Counted from the first letter of the stretch, positions 1-10,657 are shown. The stretch is DNA of 64,000 nt from Listeria floridensis FSL S10-1187 (GCF_000525875.1 NZ_AODF01000001.1:1-64000); one strand, 5' to 3'. The notes: a model not told the origin generated them from the letters alone. Numbers and translations: made by a program.

Positions 1-608
1 TTTATCTATTTAACTGGCTTTCAGTTTATACCAATGCTGCGGCATTTTGACGGACAGATTATGCTCAAGCTGTATCCGATTCAAGATCATTCAGAAAGCG
101 TAGTTTTATTCACTTCATTCGAATTTTATTAGTCTTTCTAGGCGATTCTATTCGGCATCATCGGAATTGCACAAAATGGATCAATCGGTGGTTTAGTCAT
201 TCTTGGTGTGAATCTTGCGTTTGTCGTAGTTTTTTCATTCTTGTATATTCCGTTTCGCGTTAAAAAAATGTATCAATAGACGTAAAAAAACCGATCTGCC
301 CTGCGGGGCAGATCGGTTTTTTTTACGTCTATTGATACATTTTTTTTAACGCGAAACGGAATATACAAGAATGAAAAAACTACGACAAACGCAAGATTCA
401 CACCAAGAATGACTAAACCACCGATTGATCCATTTTGTGCAATTCCGATGATGCCGAATAGAATCGCCTGAAAGACTAATAAAATTCGAATGAAGTGAAT
501 AAAACTACGCTTTCTGAAATGATCTTGAATCGGATACAGCTTGAGCATAATCTGTCCGTCAAAATGCCGCAGCATTGGTATAAACTGAAAGCCAGTTAAA
601 TAGATAAA
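1..608. repeat. Large inverted repeat (fold-back) of the ecsB 3' end
   Basis: Bases 1-301 are the reverse complement of about 306-608, hinged on the ecsB terminator hairpin. The two arms match except for four small indels. Near 90 there are two T against three in the partner. Near 138 there is an extra T. The A run near 261-268 has 7 against 8 bases, and the A run at 284-290 has 7 against 8. The window or contig starts inside the left arm. The likeliest explanation is a fold-back chimera at a contig end, not a real duplication. The left arm holds no independent gene. Confidence 0.9.
291..324 (-). terminator. ecsB terminator
   Basis: An 11-bp perfect stem (291-301 with 306-316, loop TGCG) is flanked on both sides by A/T runs. 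On the minus strand it follows the natural ecsB stop within about 15 bases and carries a U-tract. It is also the hinge of the inverted repeat. Confidence 0.85.
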
Positions 609-1551
609 TAACAATGAAAAAACTATGTTCAAATAAAAGCCTTGAACAAAAATTAATAAAATCAAGGCTATTACTGTCAGCCTTACATAAAGACCTACAT
701 ACTCATTTGTCCTGACAAACGTACGGCTAAATAAATACGCAAAAGTTTTGCGCTTCGCATAAGGAATCGGCCGATAAAGAAAATCCAAATACGCACGTCG
801 TCTCACAGTTCCTTTCAAGTGTGGGACATCGGTGAACAAATTGACAAGTCTATAAAAGCGATTCATGCGCGCTTCTTCTTTATCTACTAAATATTCAAAT
901 CGAAGTGTCTTTCCTTTTGCTAGTCCACGGATAATGTAGTAACTTCCGCCAAGCAAAACAAGCACAGCCGGAATCGTCCAAATGAACGAAAACGCAAGGA
1001 CTAAGTAAATGGCAAGTGCACTGATAAGCACGCGCACAAACATCCATGTTGTATCATTATTATCAAGTTTAGCGGTCTCAAAACCCGCATAAACATTCCA
1101 GGCTTTAACAAGAAGAAGCATAATAAAGAGTCCGATAAAGCGGCTGTAATGAAAGCCTGTCACTGCTGTGTACATCGGCATACAAACTAATAATACGATC
1201 GCAAACAGATAGCTTTGCATCACAATACTTATTCGTTTTGCCCTTTCAAAGTACTTTAACATTTCTGTTTCTTTCACAATCAAATAGACCGTATCCGGTC
1301 GTTTAAGTAGCGTCACAAGCGAAGCAAAACAAAGGGAAGCTGTAAGTAGTACCACCATTAAAGGCACGGCTGGGAAAGACGGCTGAATATGTTTCACCCA
1401 GTCAGCATAGTAAAAAAATGCCCGCCCCAATACCGATTATCAGCACAAAAAGCAAGTGATCGTTGAACATATAACGGAGATATTTATTCAACTCATCGGT
1501 ATAAGAACTGAATCGTTTTTTAAAGAGAGTAATGCTGTCAAATTTCTTCAT
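329..1551 (-). CDS. ecsB: EcsB, membrane subunit of the Ecs ABC exporter (two indels)
   Basis: EcsB is the membrane-spanning partner of the ATPase EcsA. In Bacillus the pair affects protein secretion and regulated intramembrane proteolysis. The sequence is strongly hydrophobic with several paired transmembrane segments. The start chosen is the ATG at 1551, which begins MKKFDSITLF and overlaps the ecsA stop by 14 bases. Two single-base insertions are inferred. One lies in the A run at 1412-1418, where removing a base joins the N-terminal part to the rest. The other lies in the T run at 340-347. With 7 instead of 8 bases there, the protein ends ...RVKKMYQ just before the terminator; as written the frame runs through the terminator. 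The inverted copy at 261-267 has exactly that 7-base version. The corrected length is 406 residues, close to Bacillus EcsB. The gene is probably intact in the organism. Confidence 0.88.
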
Positions 1552-2288
1552 CAGCTTCCTCTTCCTTCGTTAGTTGGATATAAATCTCATCAAGAGATGC
1601 CCCGTCCATCCCAAATTGTGCTTGCAGTTCTAAAAGCGTTCCTTTCGCACGGATTTCGCCTTGATGCAAAATAATAAACGCATCACAATATTTTTCAGCC
1701 GTTGCAAGAATATGCGTCGACATCAAAATACTTGCGCCCTTATCCCGCATTTCGCGAATCCAGCCGAGTAACGATTGAATTCCCAGTGGATCGAGTCCGA
1801 CAAAAGGTTCATCAATAATGTAAAGCTTCGGCTCAACTAAAAAAAGCCGACATGATCATAACTTTTTGCTTCATCCCTTTAGAGAAATGTGCAGGGAACC
1901 AGTTGAGTTTCTTCTCTAAACGAAACTCTTTTAGGAGTGGACTCATCCGCGTTTTAAACTCTTCCTCAGAAAGTCCGTAAGCCATCGCAGTCAGTTCAAG
2001 ATGCTCATAAAGCGTTAATTCTTCGTATAAAACGGGTGTTTCTGGGATGTAAGAAAATTGAGAACGATACTGTTCCACATCTTCTGTCAGTTCATGACCA
2101 TTGATCCGTATTTTGCCTTCTTTCGGCTGCATCAATCCCGTAATATGTTTAATCGTTGTACTTTTTCCTGCACCATTCAAACCGATCAAACCGATAATTT
2201 GTTTTTCTTCAATGTCAAAAGAGATATCTTTTAAGACAGGGCGCTTCGTGTATCCCCCTGTTAAATGTTCGACTTCTAGTATGGACAT
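1538..2288 (-). CDS. ecsA: EcsA, ATPase of the Ecs ABC exporter (one indel)
   Basis: ABC-transporter ATPase that powers EcsB. Visible motifs are Walker A (GLNGAGKST), the signature FSKGMKQK, a Walker B region (LYIIDEPFVGLD) and the H-loop (STHIL). An extra base in the A run at 1839-1845 breaks the frame just before Walker B. Without it the protein is 249 residues, the usual length. The ATG at 2288 is preferred over the GTG at 2297 because the GGAGG motif lies about 11 bases before the ATG but only 2 before the GTG. The gene is transcribed divergently from hit and overlaps ecsB. The paralogous ATPase at 15.3-16.2 kb belongs to another system. Confidence 0.9.
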
Positions 2289-2451
2289 TCCAGTCACAGC
2301 CTCCTTTATAATTTAATTGGGCTATTTTAATAATAGCATATTTACCCATAAACTTCTCATAATTATTTATCACAATTACATGCTTTTCGTTTTTTTTTTA
2401 TGGTAAATTAAAAGAAGAGACATTCTGAAATAATAGAAAGGTGGCCTTGCT

Positions 2452-2874
2452 ATGGAAGATTGTATTTTTTGTAAGATCATTCGTGGAGAAATCCCTTCTG
2501 AAAAGATTTATGAAGACGATGAAGTCCTTGCATTCCTTGACTTAGGTCAAGTTACAAAAGGACACACACTTATCATCCCTAAAAAGCATGTACGCAACGT
2601 TTTTGATTTGCCGCCTGAAACTGCCGCGGAAATTTTCCGACGTGTTCCTAAAATTGCAGGTGCTTTAAAAGAAGCGTTTCCGCTTGAAGGTTTGAATGTA
2701 ATAAACAACAATGAAGAAGTCGCTTCTCAAACCGTCTTTCATTATCACGTCCATTTAATTCCACGTTATTCGAAAAACAAGGATGATTTTGGCTTTAAAT
2801 GGAAAGACAATTCCAATACTTACAGCGCCGAAGATTTTAAAGCCCGCGCTGAGGCTATCAAAGCACATCTCTAG
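2452..2874 (+). CDS. hit: HIT family nucleotide-binding hydrolase
   Basis: Histidine-triad protein, 140 residues, probably hydrolysing nucleoside phosphoramidates or related nucleotides in the cytoplasm. The catalytic triad HYHVHLI is at residues 97-103 and the N-terminal C4-x2-C7 pair is typical of the zinc-containing Gram-positive Hit proteins. An AAAGGTGG ribosome site lies upstream. It is divergent from ecsAB, the arrangement seen in Bacillus and Listeria. Substrate in vivo is not known. Confidence 0.95.
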   Translation: MEDCIFCKIIRGEIPSEKIYEDDEVLAFLDLGQVTKGHTLIIPKKHVRNVFDLPPETAAEIFRRVPKIAGALKEAFPLEGLNVINNNEEVASQTVFHYHVHLIPRYSKNKDDFGFKWKDNSNTYSAEDFKARAEAIKAHL

Positions 2875-2923
2875 CATTCATAATTGTAAAAGAGCTGTTA
2901 TCAATCGAAGGAGCTGGTAATTC

Positions 2924-3286
2924 ATGAATAAAAAATCATTATTTTTAGGAGCACTTATCGGCGCCGCTACCGGTGCTGTCACTTCAATTTTGCTCGCGCC
3001 GAAATCTGGAAAAGAATTTCGTCAAGACATTATCGAAAAATCGGGTGAAGCTTCTGTCATCCTAAAGGAACTTGCATATAATGCAAATGAGCTGATGCAA
3101 TCTGTACAAGTACTAAGTTCTGAAGGCTCTACATTAATCAAAGATGTATCAAGCGATATCATGGAATCGGTTTCCAAGTGGAACGAAGAAATGGAACCTG
3201 AAAAGAAACGTTTGAAAGATGAGATTAAAGATATGCAACGGACTATCTCTGATCTTGAAAAAACCTTGAAAAAAGACAATAAATAA
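2924..3286 (+). CDS. YtxH-domain small envelope protein
   Basis: 120 residues. The N-terminus carries one glycine/alanine-rich hydrophobic segment (about residues 5-25) followed by LLAPKSGKEFRQDI, the signature of YtxH-type proteins. The remainder is charged and predicted to be helical or coiled coil (residues 40-118). It sits 49 bases after hit, preceded by GAAGGAGCTGG, and ends at a strong terminator. The equivalent of Bacillus yhaH occupies the same place between hit and prsA. Molecular function is unknown; members are often stress-induced. Confidence 0.85.
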   Translation: MNKKSLFLGALIGAATGAVTSILLAPKSGKEFRQDIIEKSGEASVILKELAYNANELMQSVQVLSSEGSTLIKDVSSDIMESVSKWNEEMEPEKKRLKDEIKDMQRTISDLEKTLKKDNK

Positions 3287-3290
3287 GTTT

Positions 3291-3329
3291 AACGCCAAGC
3301 TTCTATTCGACTTGAAGCTTGGCGTTTTC
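3291..3329 (+). terminator. Terminator after the ytxH-like gene
   Basis: A 13-bp perfect stem (3291-3303 with 3314-3326) is followed by a short T run. Confidence 0.85.
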
Positions 3330-3407
3330 TCATTTCTTCATCATTTTTCTGCTGTTATTTCATTCGCCTTATTTCCGACATATTTTATTCTTTTTTACGA
3401 AAAAGGG

Positions 3408-3436
3408 TTGAAATCCATAAAAAGACGGCATACAAT
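3408..3436 (+). promoter_or_regulatory. SigA-type promoter of the DUF3267 gene
   Basis: TTGAAA (3408-3413), a 17-base spacer, then TACAAT (3431-3436). This lies about 39 bases before the chosen ATG. Confidence 0.65.
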
Positions 3437-3474
3437 ACAAATACAAACTGATCTAAAAATGGAGGAACGTGATC

Positions 3475-4014
3475 ATGCGCTGCTTGAAATCTGTGAATAC
3501 AGACCGTCGTGATGCTTATCATCGTGCCGTATTAAAGGGAGTTTTAAGCTGGTTTTTCATGCTTTGCCTTTTGTTCCTGATTCACAACTTTTTCGTCCCG
3601 GGAGAATTTTCTCCAAAATACAATGGGATCGCCTTTTTAGGGCTTGTCTTGCTTTACCCGATTCATAAAGGACTGCATATTTTGGCTTCGTTCAAGTATC
3701 GTTCCGGCATGGAAATAAATCTTATCCGTCGGTTTTACATCGTACCTTGTATCCAGGTTCGTGTAAAAAGTGTAATTCCGAAAGGCTACTATTTATTTTC
3801 ATTATTATTTCCGTTTTTCTTCATTTTAGCTTTGCTTGTGTTATGGGCACTTTTCATTCCCATTTGGAATTCACCAGTATTTTTAATATTGCTGGCAGCC
3901 CATATTGGAATGAGTTATCCGGATTTTATTATCGCTAATAATCTTAGGAACTTACCTAAAAACTGCTTTGTTGAAGATGCGAAGCGCGGTTATTCGATTT
4001 TAATTTCGGATTAA
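3475..4014 (+). CDS. DUF3267 family membrane protein (metalloprotease-like fold)
   Basis: 179 residues with about four transmembrane helices (near residues 20-40, 50-65, 105-130 and 135-155). The segment HKGLH at the second helix resembles a degenerate HExxH zinc-protease motif, as seen in DUF3267 proteins distantly related to site-2 proteases. The ATG at 3475 is chosen because GGAGG lies 9 bases upstream; the GTG at 3469 is too close. It has its own promoter and precedes prsA. Function is unknown, and whether it is proteolytically active cannot be judged from sequence. Confidence 0.75.
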   Translation: MRCLKSVNTDRRDAYHRAVLKGVLSWFFMLCLLFLIHNFFVPGEFSPKYNGIAFLGLVLLYPIHKGLHILASFKYRSGMEINLIRRFYIVPCIQVRVKSVIPKGYYLFSLLFPFFFILALLVLWALFIPIWNSPVFLILLAAHIGMSYPDFIIANNLRNLPKNCFVEDAKRGYSILISD

Positions 4015-4138
4015 ATGGAATGTAAATGAGAAAATAATTAAATTTTTGACATATTTTCTTTTTTTTACTTCTTTTTATGTTATGATATGATAGGATTAAA
4101 GAGGTTATCTCAATCAACTAAGGAGAGTGTATGTTTTA

Positions 4139-5020
4139 ATGAATATCAAAAAGAAAGCAGCATTAGGGATTGTTTCTGCGATGGCAGTTGTTGGATTAAC
4201 AGCTTGCGGTAATGGCGGAGATGTAGTAAAAACGGATGACGGGAACGTCACAAAAGATGAACTTTATACGGCAATGAAGGACAAATATGGTAGTCAAACG
4301 GTTCAACAATTGACTTTCCAAAAAGTTCTTGAAAAGAAATACAAGGTTTCTGATAAAGAAATCGACGCTAAAGTAAAAGAGTATAAAGATCAATATGGCG
4401 ATCAATTCTCATCAGTTTTAGCACAAAGTGGCTTAACTGAAGACAGCTTCAAAGAAAATATCAAGTACAACATGCTTGTTCAAAAAGCTACTGAAGCAGA
4501 CATCAAAACAGATGACAAAACTCTAAAAGAGTACTACAAGACTTGGCAACCAGATATCACTGTACGTCATATCTTAGTTGAAAAGGAAGCTACAGCTAAA
4601 GAAATCGAACAAAAACTTAAAGATGGTGGTAAGTTCGCTGATTTAGCTAAAGAATATTCAACTGATACAAGCACAAAAGAAGATGGCGGTCTTCTTCCAG
4701 CATTCGGACCTGGAAAAATGGACCCAGCATTTGAAAAAGCAGCTTATGCCCTTAAGAAAAAAGGCGACATCAGTGCTCCTGTGAAATCGCAATATGGTTA
4801 CCACATCATTCAAATGGAAAAACCAGCTTCAAAAACTACGTTTGAAAAAGACAAAAAAGCTGTAAAAGCAGCTTATCTTGCTTCTCAAGTAACACAAGAA
4901 AACATGCAAAAAACTTTGGAAAAAGTTTATAAAGATGCAGGTATTAAAGTAGAAGATAAAGACTTGAAAGATGCTTTCAGCAGCTACACTTCTTCAAGTA
5001 AATCTTCAAGCAGCAAATAA
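4139..5020 (+). CDS. prsA: PrsA, foldase lipoprotein (parvulin-type PPIase)
   Basis: Extracytoplasmic peptidyl-prolyl isomerase that folds secreted proteins at the membrane-wall interface. The lipoprotein signal peptide ends in the lipobox GLTAC, so Cys23 would be lipid-modified. The parvulin domain covers about residues 135-226 (RHILV... GGLL...FG.G.M...F..A...GYHIIQ). The tail is rich in serine and lysine. The ATG at 4139 gives a proper signal peptide; AAGGAG lies 13 bases upstream. Position and sequence match PrsA2 (lmo2219), which in L. monocytogenes is needed for virulence-factor folding. Whether this species uses it that way is unknown. Confidence 0.95.
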   Translation: MNIKKKAALGIVSAMAVVGLTACGNGGDVVKTDDGNVTKDELYTAMKDKYGSQTVQQLTFQKVLEKKYKVSDKEIDAKVKEYKDQYGDQFSSVLAQSGLTEDSFKENIKYNMLVQKATEADIKTDDKTLKEYYKTWQPDITVRHILVEKEATAKEIEQKLKDGGKFADLAKEYSTDTSTKEDGGLLPAFGPGKMDPAFEKAAYALKKKGDISAPVKSQYGYHIIQMEKPASKTTFEKDKKAVKAAYLASQVTQENMQKTLEKVYKDAGIKVEDKDLKDAFSSYTSSSKSSSSK

Positions 5021-5022
5021 TA

Positions 5023-5060
5023 AAAAAAGTCAGCCTGAAAAATCAGGCTGACTTTTTTTA
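5023..5060. terminator. prsA terminator (bidirectional)
   Basis: An 11-bp stem (5029-5039 with 5043-5053) has A and T runs on both sides, so it can serve prsA and the convergent VOC-family gene. Confidence 0.88.
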
Positions 5061-5126
5061 TCCAATGAAATAAATATTAAACATTTTCACTAGTGATCAA
5101 GCCGGTTTTTCATCAGACGCTCCAGT

Positions 5127-5585
5127 TTACATGCCAAGTTTTGAATAAGGCTGAGAATGAAGCATCCATGAAATGCCGTATTTATCAACAAATTCGCCCA
5201 TTTTTCCGCCCCAAAACTGGGATTCAAACGGCATTCTGACATCTACCGTATTGGATGCAGCAATTTTGCTGAAAAATTCATCCGCTTCTTTAGCCGCCTT
5301 TTCATCTTCACTGTTCACATCAAGCATAATCGAAATTTGATTCCCGCTTTCAAGCTTTCTGCCAAAACTATCCGAACAAAATAGATTTGCTCCAAGAACT
5401 GTAAAACCACCATGAATCGTTGTATTGGCAAGCGCTTCATCAGACATTTCAGGCATTCCGAAATTTTTCGCTTGTTCTTTTTCTACAGGCATTCGCATGA
5501 TGTTCGTTGCTCCAAAAACTTCTTCATAATACTCAAGTGCTTCTTTTGTGTTCTCAAAATTTAAATATGGGTATAAATTCGCCAT
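5127..5585 (-). CDS. VOC (glyoxalase/PhnB-like) family protein
   Basis: 152 residues from the ATG at 5585, which has GGGGGAT just upstream. The protein starts MANLYPYLNFENTKEALEYY, typical of PhnB-like members of the vicinal oxygen chelate superfamily. It continues with a two-repeat beta-alpha-beta layout ending in KYGISWMLH. Such proteins include glyoxalases, dioxygenases and antibiotic-binding proteins; no specific reaction can be assigned. It is convergent with prsA. Confidence 0.8.
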   Translation of the reverse strand: MANLYPYLNFENTKEALEYYEEVFGATNIMRMPVEKEQAKNFGMPEMSDEALANTTIHGGFTVLGANLFCSDSFGRKLESGNQISIMLDVNSEDEKAAKEADEFFSKIAASNTVDVRMPFESQFWGGKMGEFVDKYGISWMLHSQPYSKLGM

Positions 5586-5654
5586 ATTCCCATCCCCCAT
5601 TTTTCAAAAATTTGTCTAGCACGATAAGTTTACCCGAATCTTCCAGTTTTAACC

Positions 5655-5722
5655 AAACAAAAACACTTCTTACAAGCTGCTTTAAAAAAATCATTCCGTG
5701 ATCAGCTGCTTGCAAGAAGTGT
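5655..5722 (-). terminator. yhaM terminator
   Basis: A long imperfect stem (about 5662-5680 with 5704-5722) precedes a T-rich tract on the minus strand, just after yhaM. Confidence 0.75.
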
Positions 5723-5727
5723 TGGTT

Positions 5728-6675
5728 TTACATTTCGTCAAAACTCGGGCGATAAAACGAGCGATTATCGAGTCCGAAAACCCGTTCAGTAAACTCTCCT
5801 GGTTTAGTGTGGCGCAGTGCCTTATCCATCATGTTCATCGTAGCATCCATCAAGTCGATTTGATGCAGAATTTCCGCTTCACGAACAAGCGGCGGCTTCG
5901 GACTGCCCCATTCGCCTTTGCCGTGATGAGCAAGCAGAACGTGTTTCAATACGACAACCTCTTCCCCATCAATGCCAAGCTCATCTGCCATCTTGCTTAC
6001 TTCTTCCACGACGATGGAAATGTGGCCGATTAAGTTGCCTTCCAGTGTATAGGTTGTGGATACCGGACCGGAAAGTTCGATTACTTTTCCAAGGTCATGC
6101 AAAATGACACCCGCGTAAAGCAAGTCGCGATTCACATGTGGATAAAGATCTGAAATTGATTTTGCGAGCCTAAGCATTGATACAACGTGAAAGCTGAGCC
6201 CAGATACAAATTCATGATGATGACGAACTGCTGCAGGATACTCAAAGAAAGCATCCTGATACTTTTTAATCAGCGAACGAGTAATTCGCTGCAAGTTTGC
6301 ATTTTTCATTTCGAAAATGTATTGCGTAATTTCATCCGACATTTCATCTTTATCCACTGGAGCGGTCTCCATAAACTCACTCGCACTTACGTTATCAAGC
6401 GGTGTTGCAAGCCGAATTTGTCTAATTTTAAGCTGCTTGCGTCCCCGATAATTTTGAATTTCACCAGCAATATGGACGATCTGTTCCGCCGCATAGGCTG
6501 TTTCATCCGTTTCAGACACATCCCATAGTTTTGCTTCGATTTCACCCGATTTATCTTGCAGCATCAATGTCAAGAAAGGTTTTCCGTTGCTTGCGATTCC
6601 TTTTGTGCTGGATTTGATCAGTAAAAATAGATCAACACTTTCTCCAACATCATGCAGCAATAATTTTTTATCCAT
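5728..6675 (-). CDS. yhaM: YhaM, 3'-5' exoribonuclease
   Basis: 315 residues. An N-terminal OB-fold (about residues 12-95, [11 protein letters not shown]...[10 protein letters not shown]) binds nucleic acid. A C-terminal HD domain carries HDLGK (near residue 193) and the later HH pair in [11 protein letters not shown]. In Bacillus, YhaM is a metal-dependent 3'-5' exonuclease acting on RNA and single-stranded DNA. Length matches the family. It is the last gene of a yhaO-yhaN-yhaM cluster on the minus strand, as in Bacillus. Confidence 0.93.
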   Translation of the reverse strand: MDKKLLLHDVGESVDLFLLIKSSTKGIASNGKPFLTLMLQDKSGEIEAKLWDVSETDETAYAAEQIVHIAGEIQNYRGRKQLKIRQIRLATPLDNVSASEFMETAPVDKDEMSDEITQYIFEMKNANLQRITRSLIKKYQDAFFEYPAAVRHHHEFVSGLSFHVVSMLRLAKSISDLYPHVNRDLLYAGVILHDLGKVIELSGPVSTTYTLEGNLIGHISIVVEEVSKMADELGIDGEEVVVLKHVLLAHHGKGEWGSPKPPLVREAEILHQIDLMDATMNMMDKALRHTKPGEFTERVFGLDNRSFYRPSFDEM

Positions 6676-6713
6676 TCAGATCGCCTACTTTCTCTGCTTC
6701 AGAGTTCTTTTCT

Positions 6714-9429
6714 TTAGTATAGCATGAGTACTGCGTTATCGGAAAAATATTTGCTAGTTTCCTTATGACACGTAAAAAACAAAATTTGGTTCTTCGTTTT
6801 CCGATACTTCAAAAGCTCCATTAAAAGTTCTAACCGGTGCGCATCAAAATTGACAAAGCCGTCATCAATTACGATCGGCAACGGATAATCCTCAGCAATC
6901 GTTTCAATTAAAGCCAGCCGAACCGCCAAATAAAGCTGTTCCTTTGTCGCTTGACTGAGTTCCTCTGGCTTAAAGATCACCTTATCTTCTCTTAAAACTT
7001 CGAGCCGCTTCGATTCATTAAACATTACCTTCTGATAGCGATCGCCTGTCAGTTTTGAAAAGTAATTTGACGACAGCTCTAGCGCCTTAGGAAATTTAGT
7101 TTCTTGGAGATGACCAACCGTATTTTCAACCAACTGCTGTGCCAGCTTCAAAATAATCCATTCATCCGCTAATCCTTGCAGTTTATCACGCTCCATATAA
7201 AATTCTTGTGTTAAAAGGGAAAACGTTCCGCCTTCCTCAAGAACTGCAAGCTCATGGCGTTTTTCCGCGCGCTTGCGTTCAAATTCTACTTGCTCGCTTT
7301 CCAGCCTACTAAGCTGTTCACGAAGCTTCAATTCCCGCTCCTTCAAAGCTGCAAAAGCCTCATAATCCTTAAACTTTAGTGTTTCTGGAATTTGAGCCGA
7401 TAGCAGCGTAAATCGTTCGCGAATCGCGGCCAGCTCTTTTGCTCGAAACCCTTTAGCTCGAAAATCGGCTTCCGTTTCTGCACTAGCTTCATCAAGTAAC
7501 TGCTTCATTTCTTCCTGCATTTTCCGCAAATCACGAAGCGCTAAATCCAGTTCGGCTTCAACCTGCTCTAATTTTTCTTCATTTTTAGCTGCAAAAGCCA
7601 TGTTTTCACGATAAACCGCAAGTTTTTGCCGCAAAACCGCCACACTTTCCTCCGGCGTTTCCGAAAGCTCGCCGAATTCCCCCAAATCTGCTTCCCACTT
7701 TTGTAAAAATGCGCGCCCGGTTCGACTTCTCTCCGCAAGATCCTGACTGCGCTCAAGTTTAAACTGGTCTTCCCTTAGTCGCGCCAAGTCTGCTTCAAAC
7801 TCGCCTTGCGGACTAACGCCAAGCTCCGCATAAAATTCCTGCCTTTTCCCTTCAAGACGTAAAAGCTCTTTTTCTGCCGCTTCAAGCGCTCCTTCTCGTT
7901 CGGCAAGTCCTAACAAGAGCGCATCCAATTTCCCAAGCAAATTTTTCCATTTTGCCCGGTAGCGCTTCTGTTCTTCAAAAGCCGTCTGCGCCTGATGATT
8001 ATCTTGTTTCGGCTTCCGCACAAACATTACCGCCAAAAGCACAATAAAACTCGTGATTGCAAGCAGATACGTCCAGATTCCTGGCCAAAAAATAGCAGCC
8101 CCTGCACCGAAAACAAGATACAAAACGGCGAAAGGCAGCGGCTGCGCCGCTGCCTTTTCAGCCTTGCCCAGTTCCGCTTCATGCTTTTGATATTCACTTC
8201 TTGGCCACATCACAGCTTCAAGTTCATCAATTTCTTGTTGAACCCGCGCTTCTTCTTTTTTCTCAAGCTGTACATCAAACTGCAATTCTTGAACTTGTTT
8301 TTGCTCCTCACGTAGTCGCTCAGCAATTTCATCAGCATCTTTACCAAGCAATTTTTGAAGTCGTGGCAAAAGAGATGTATCCACTTTAAAACTCAATCCG
8401 CTGTTTAGCTTACCCTGTTCAAACTCTCGTTCCTGTTCCTGCTCCTTACGTTCTCTATAAACCCGATACGTTTCAAGTAGTTGCTCAATCGCTTTCGCTT
8501 CCTCTTCATCAAGCCCAAGTGATTGCTTCCTCTCTATTGAAAGGCTTTTCCGCCGTTCTTCAAATTGAAGTTTTTCATTATTTCGCTCACTGAATCGCTG
8601 CGCGAGCTGATCATAGCGCAAAAGCCCATCCGGCGGAAAGTCTGTCTCATCCTGAAGTTCCTTTAAGAGTGCTTCCCGCTCCGCATATAACGGCCATTTC
8701 TCCTTTACACGTTCAAGTTCTGCGAGTTCAATGAGTACCCCGCGTTTTTCTTCAAGCCGCTCCTCATCTTGCTCCGTTAAAAACGTTAAGTCTTTTACGA
8801 TCGTCGCATAATTTTCATTTTTTTTGTTTGGAAGAAAGATATGCCTGATGACGCTTCTTTACGCTTGTTAGGACTTGGTTAATTTGGGGCTTCTTCCCGC
8901 TTGGCTTAAAAAGATTTTCCAATTTTTTATTCAGTTCGTCATTTGTTCTAAGCAGCGTATCCGAACCTGAGCTACCAGTTGCGAGCAAATATTTTTCAAA
9001 TTCATCTTGCTTCAGTTGCCCAATTTGTTGCAACCCATGAATGTTGAATGAAAATATCGCTTCATACATTCCGCGATCCATTCCATTTAAAAGCTCATTT
9101 AGTTCCGCTTCCCCGCGTACCGTCCCATCCTCCAAATAGAGTGCCACATCTCCGGCCGACTTACCACGCAAGCGCTCCACGACAACCGTGCCAAATACAG
9201 TATCCTGAAGTGTAATTCTTCCACCATAAGCCCCTTTATTCTTCGGTTCCATACGCAAATTCTGACTTTGCCGCACAGGGAATCCAAATAATATGCTATG
9301 AATAAATGCCATCATCGTTGACTTTCCAGCTTCATTTTCACCGAAAATCATTTGAAAGTCCGAAAAGCCATCAAATTTTGCATTTGACCACTTACCGAAT
9401 CCGATAATTTCCATTGCACTGATTCTCAT
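6714..9429 (-). CDS. yhaN: YhaN, SMC/Rad50-like ATPase with central membrane hairpin (one indel)
   Basis: About 904 residues. The N-terminal half ATPase has Walker A (GENEAGKST, near residue 32). Long coiled coils fill the middle. The C-terminal half contains a Walker B-type region (PIVIDDGFVNFD). A two-helix hydrophobic hairpin (PFAVLYLVFGAG... and TYLLAITSFIVLL) interrupts the coiled coil, suggesting membrane association. An extra base in the T run at 8818-8825 breaks the frame after about residue 200. The start ATG overlaps the yhaO stop as ATGA, so the pair is translationally coupled. By analogy with SbcC/Rad50 it should act with the nuclease YhaO on DNA ends. The membrane hairpin sets it apart from classic SbcC. 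Confidence 0.88.
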
Positions 9430-10657
9430 CTGTCTGCCTCCTCTACCTCATGATAGACTTCCCCAAGGCGCTTAACTGCTTCTTTCAAAAGTACGGCTTT
9501 CTTTTCAGAATCAATTTCCGCCAAATACCTGCGCAATCCAGCATGAAAATATAGCGGCTCGATTGTTTTAAAAAAACGTTTCGTCTTCCATTAATTCAGC
9601 CAGAGAAGCATCCAATTCATCCGCTAAAAACTGACCTTGATACCATTTATCTGAAACAGCTTGATTTTTCTCAATGAACCGAAGTGTATTTATCCAAACA
9701 AAAGGACTCTCAGTTCGCATTTCTTCAAAAAGCTGCAACCACTCATCCGCATCAAATTTTGATGCTTGTTCTGTTACAATCTCAAGGTCGATAACATAGG
9801 AACAAAGCGTATCCCGATAAGTTTGAAACAGCTCATCTGTTGCGCGGTAAATCTCCGTCCGGTCGGCTTTTCCTTCCAAAACAATCTGCTTTTTTTCCCA
9901 CATGACAGGCGCTGTTTCAAAAAAAGAGAAGGTTGCTCCCATCTCGGAAAGTTCAACAATCGTTCCACCTTTCGCTCCCGTTTCCTTCTTGCTTCGTCCT
10001 TGAATATTTCCCGGGTAATAAATTCCCGGCTGACTTGAAAGAATTTCACGTTTGTGGATGTGTCCGAGTGCCCAATAATCGAAACCTTTTTGTTTCATTT
10101 CTTTCAGTCCAAATGGCGCATAGACATCATGCTCGCTCGCTTTTGTCTCCTCCGAGCCGTGCAAAAGAGCAATATGAAAATCTGCATCACCGTGTTTACG
10201 ATAGTCCCCAAGTCGATTTTCACGAATATGACGCTTATCGTAGCTGAATCCGTAAAAATGGATCTTTGTTCCAGTAGGACTTTGCCACGGCACACAGCTT
10301 ACATCACTTGAAAACGTGTGAACATTTTTCGGAAGTTCCAATCTATCTCGCTCTTGTTCTAGAAAATCATGATTCCCATGAATGAGAAAAACATCAATTC
10401 GAGCCTCTTCAAGCCGCTTCATTTCCTTATAAAATTGGACTTGCGCTTTAATGCTTTGATCTTCCTTATCATAAATATCACCAGCGATTAAAACGAATTC
10501 AACTCGTTCAGAAATCGCGTGTGAAATTATTTTTTCCAAGCGATCTTGCGGCAGCATCTTGAAGCTCGCTATAAATTTCTTCTGGAAGCAAACTCAGCCC
10601 CGCAAAAGGACTATCTAAGTGCAGATCGGCAATATGTAAAAAACGAATTTTCGTCAT
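9426..10657 (-). CDS. yhaO: YhaO, SbcD/Mre11-like DNA exonuclease (two indels)
   Basis: About 409 residues after correction. Calcineurin-like phosphoesterase motifs are all present: DLH in HIADLHLDSPF, GDIYD, GNHD and GHIHKRE. The ATG at 10657 has GGAGG 8 bases upstream. Two extra bases are inferred. One, probably in the GG near 10540-10550, separates the first 43 residues; the other, in the A run at 9570-9576, truncates the last 45 residues. The corrected frame ends four bases inside yhaN. It forms the nuclease half of a YhaO-YhaN pair analogous to SbcCD. Confidence 0.88.

Noticed and set aside
273-328. C-terminal extension of EcsB through the terminator
   Set aside because: The extra 18 residues encode the terminator hairpin. 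The inverted copy has one fewer A and ends the protein at 329, so the extension is an indel artefact.
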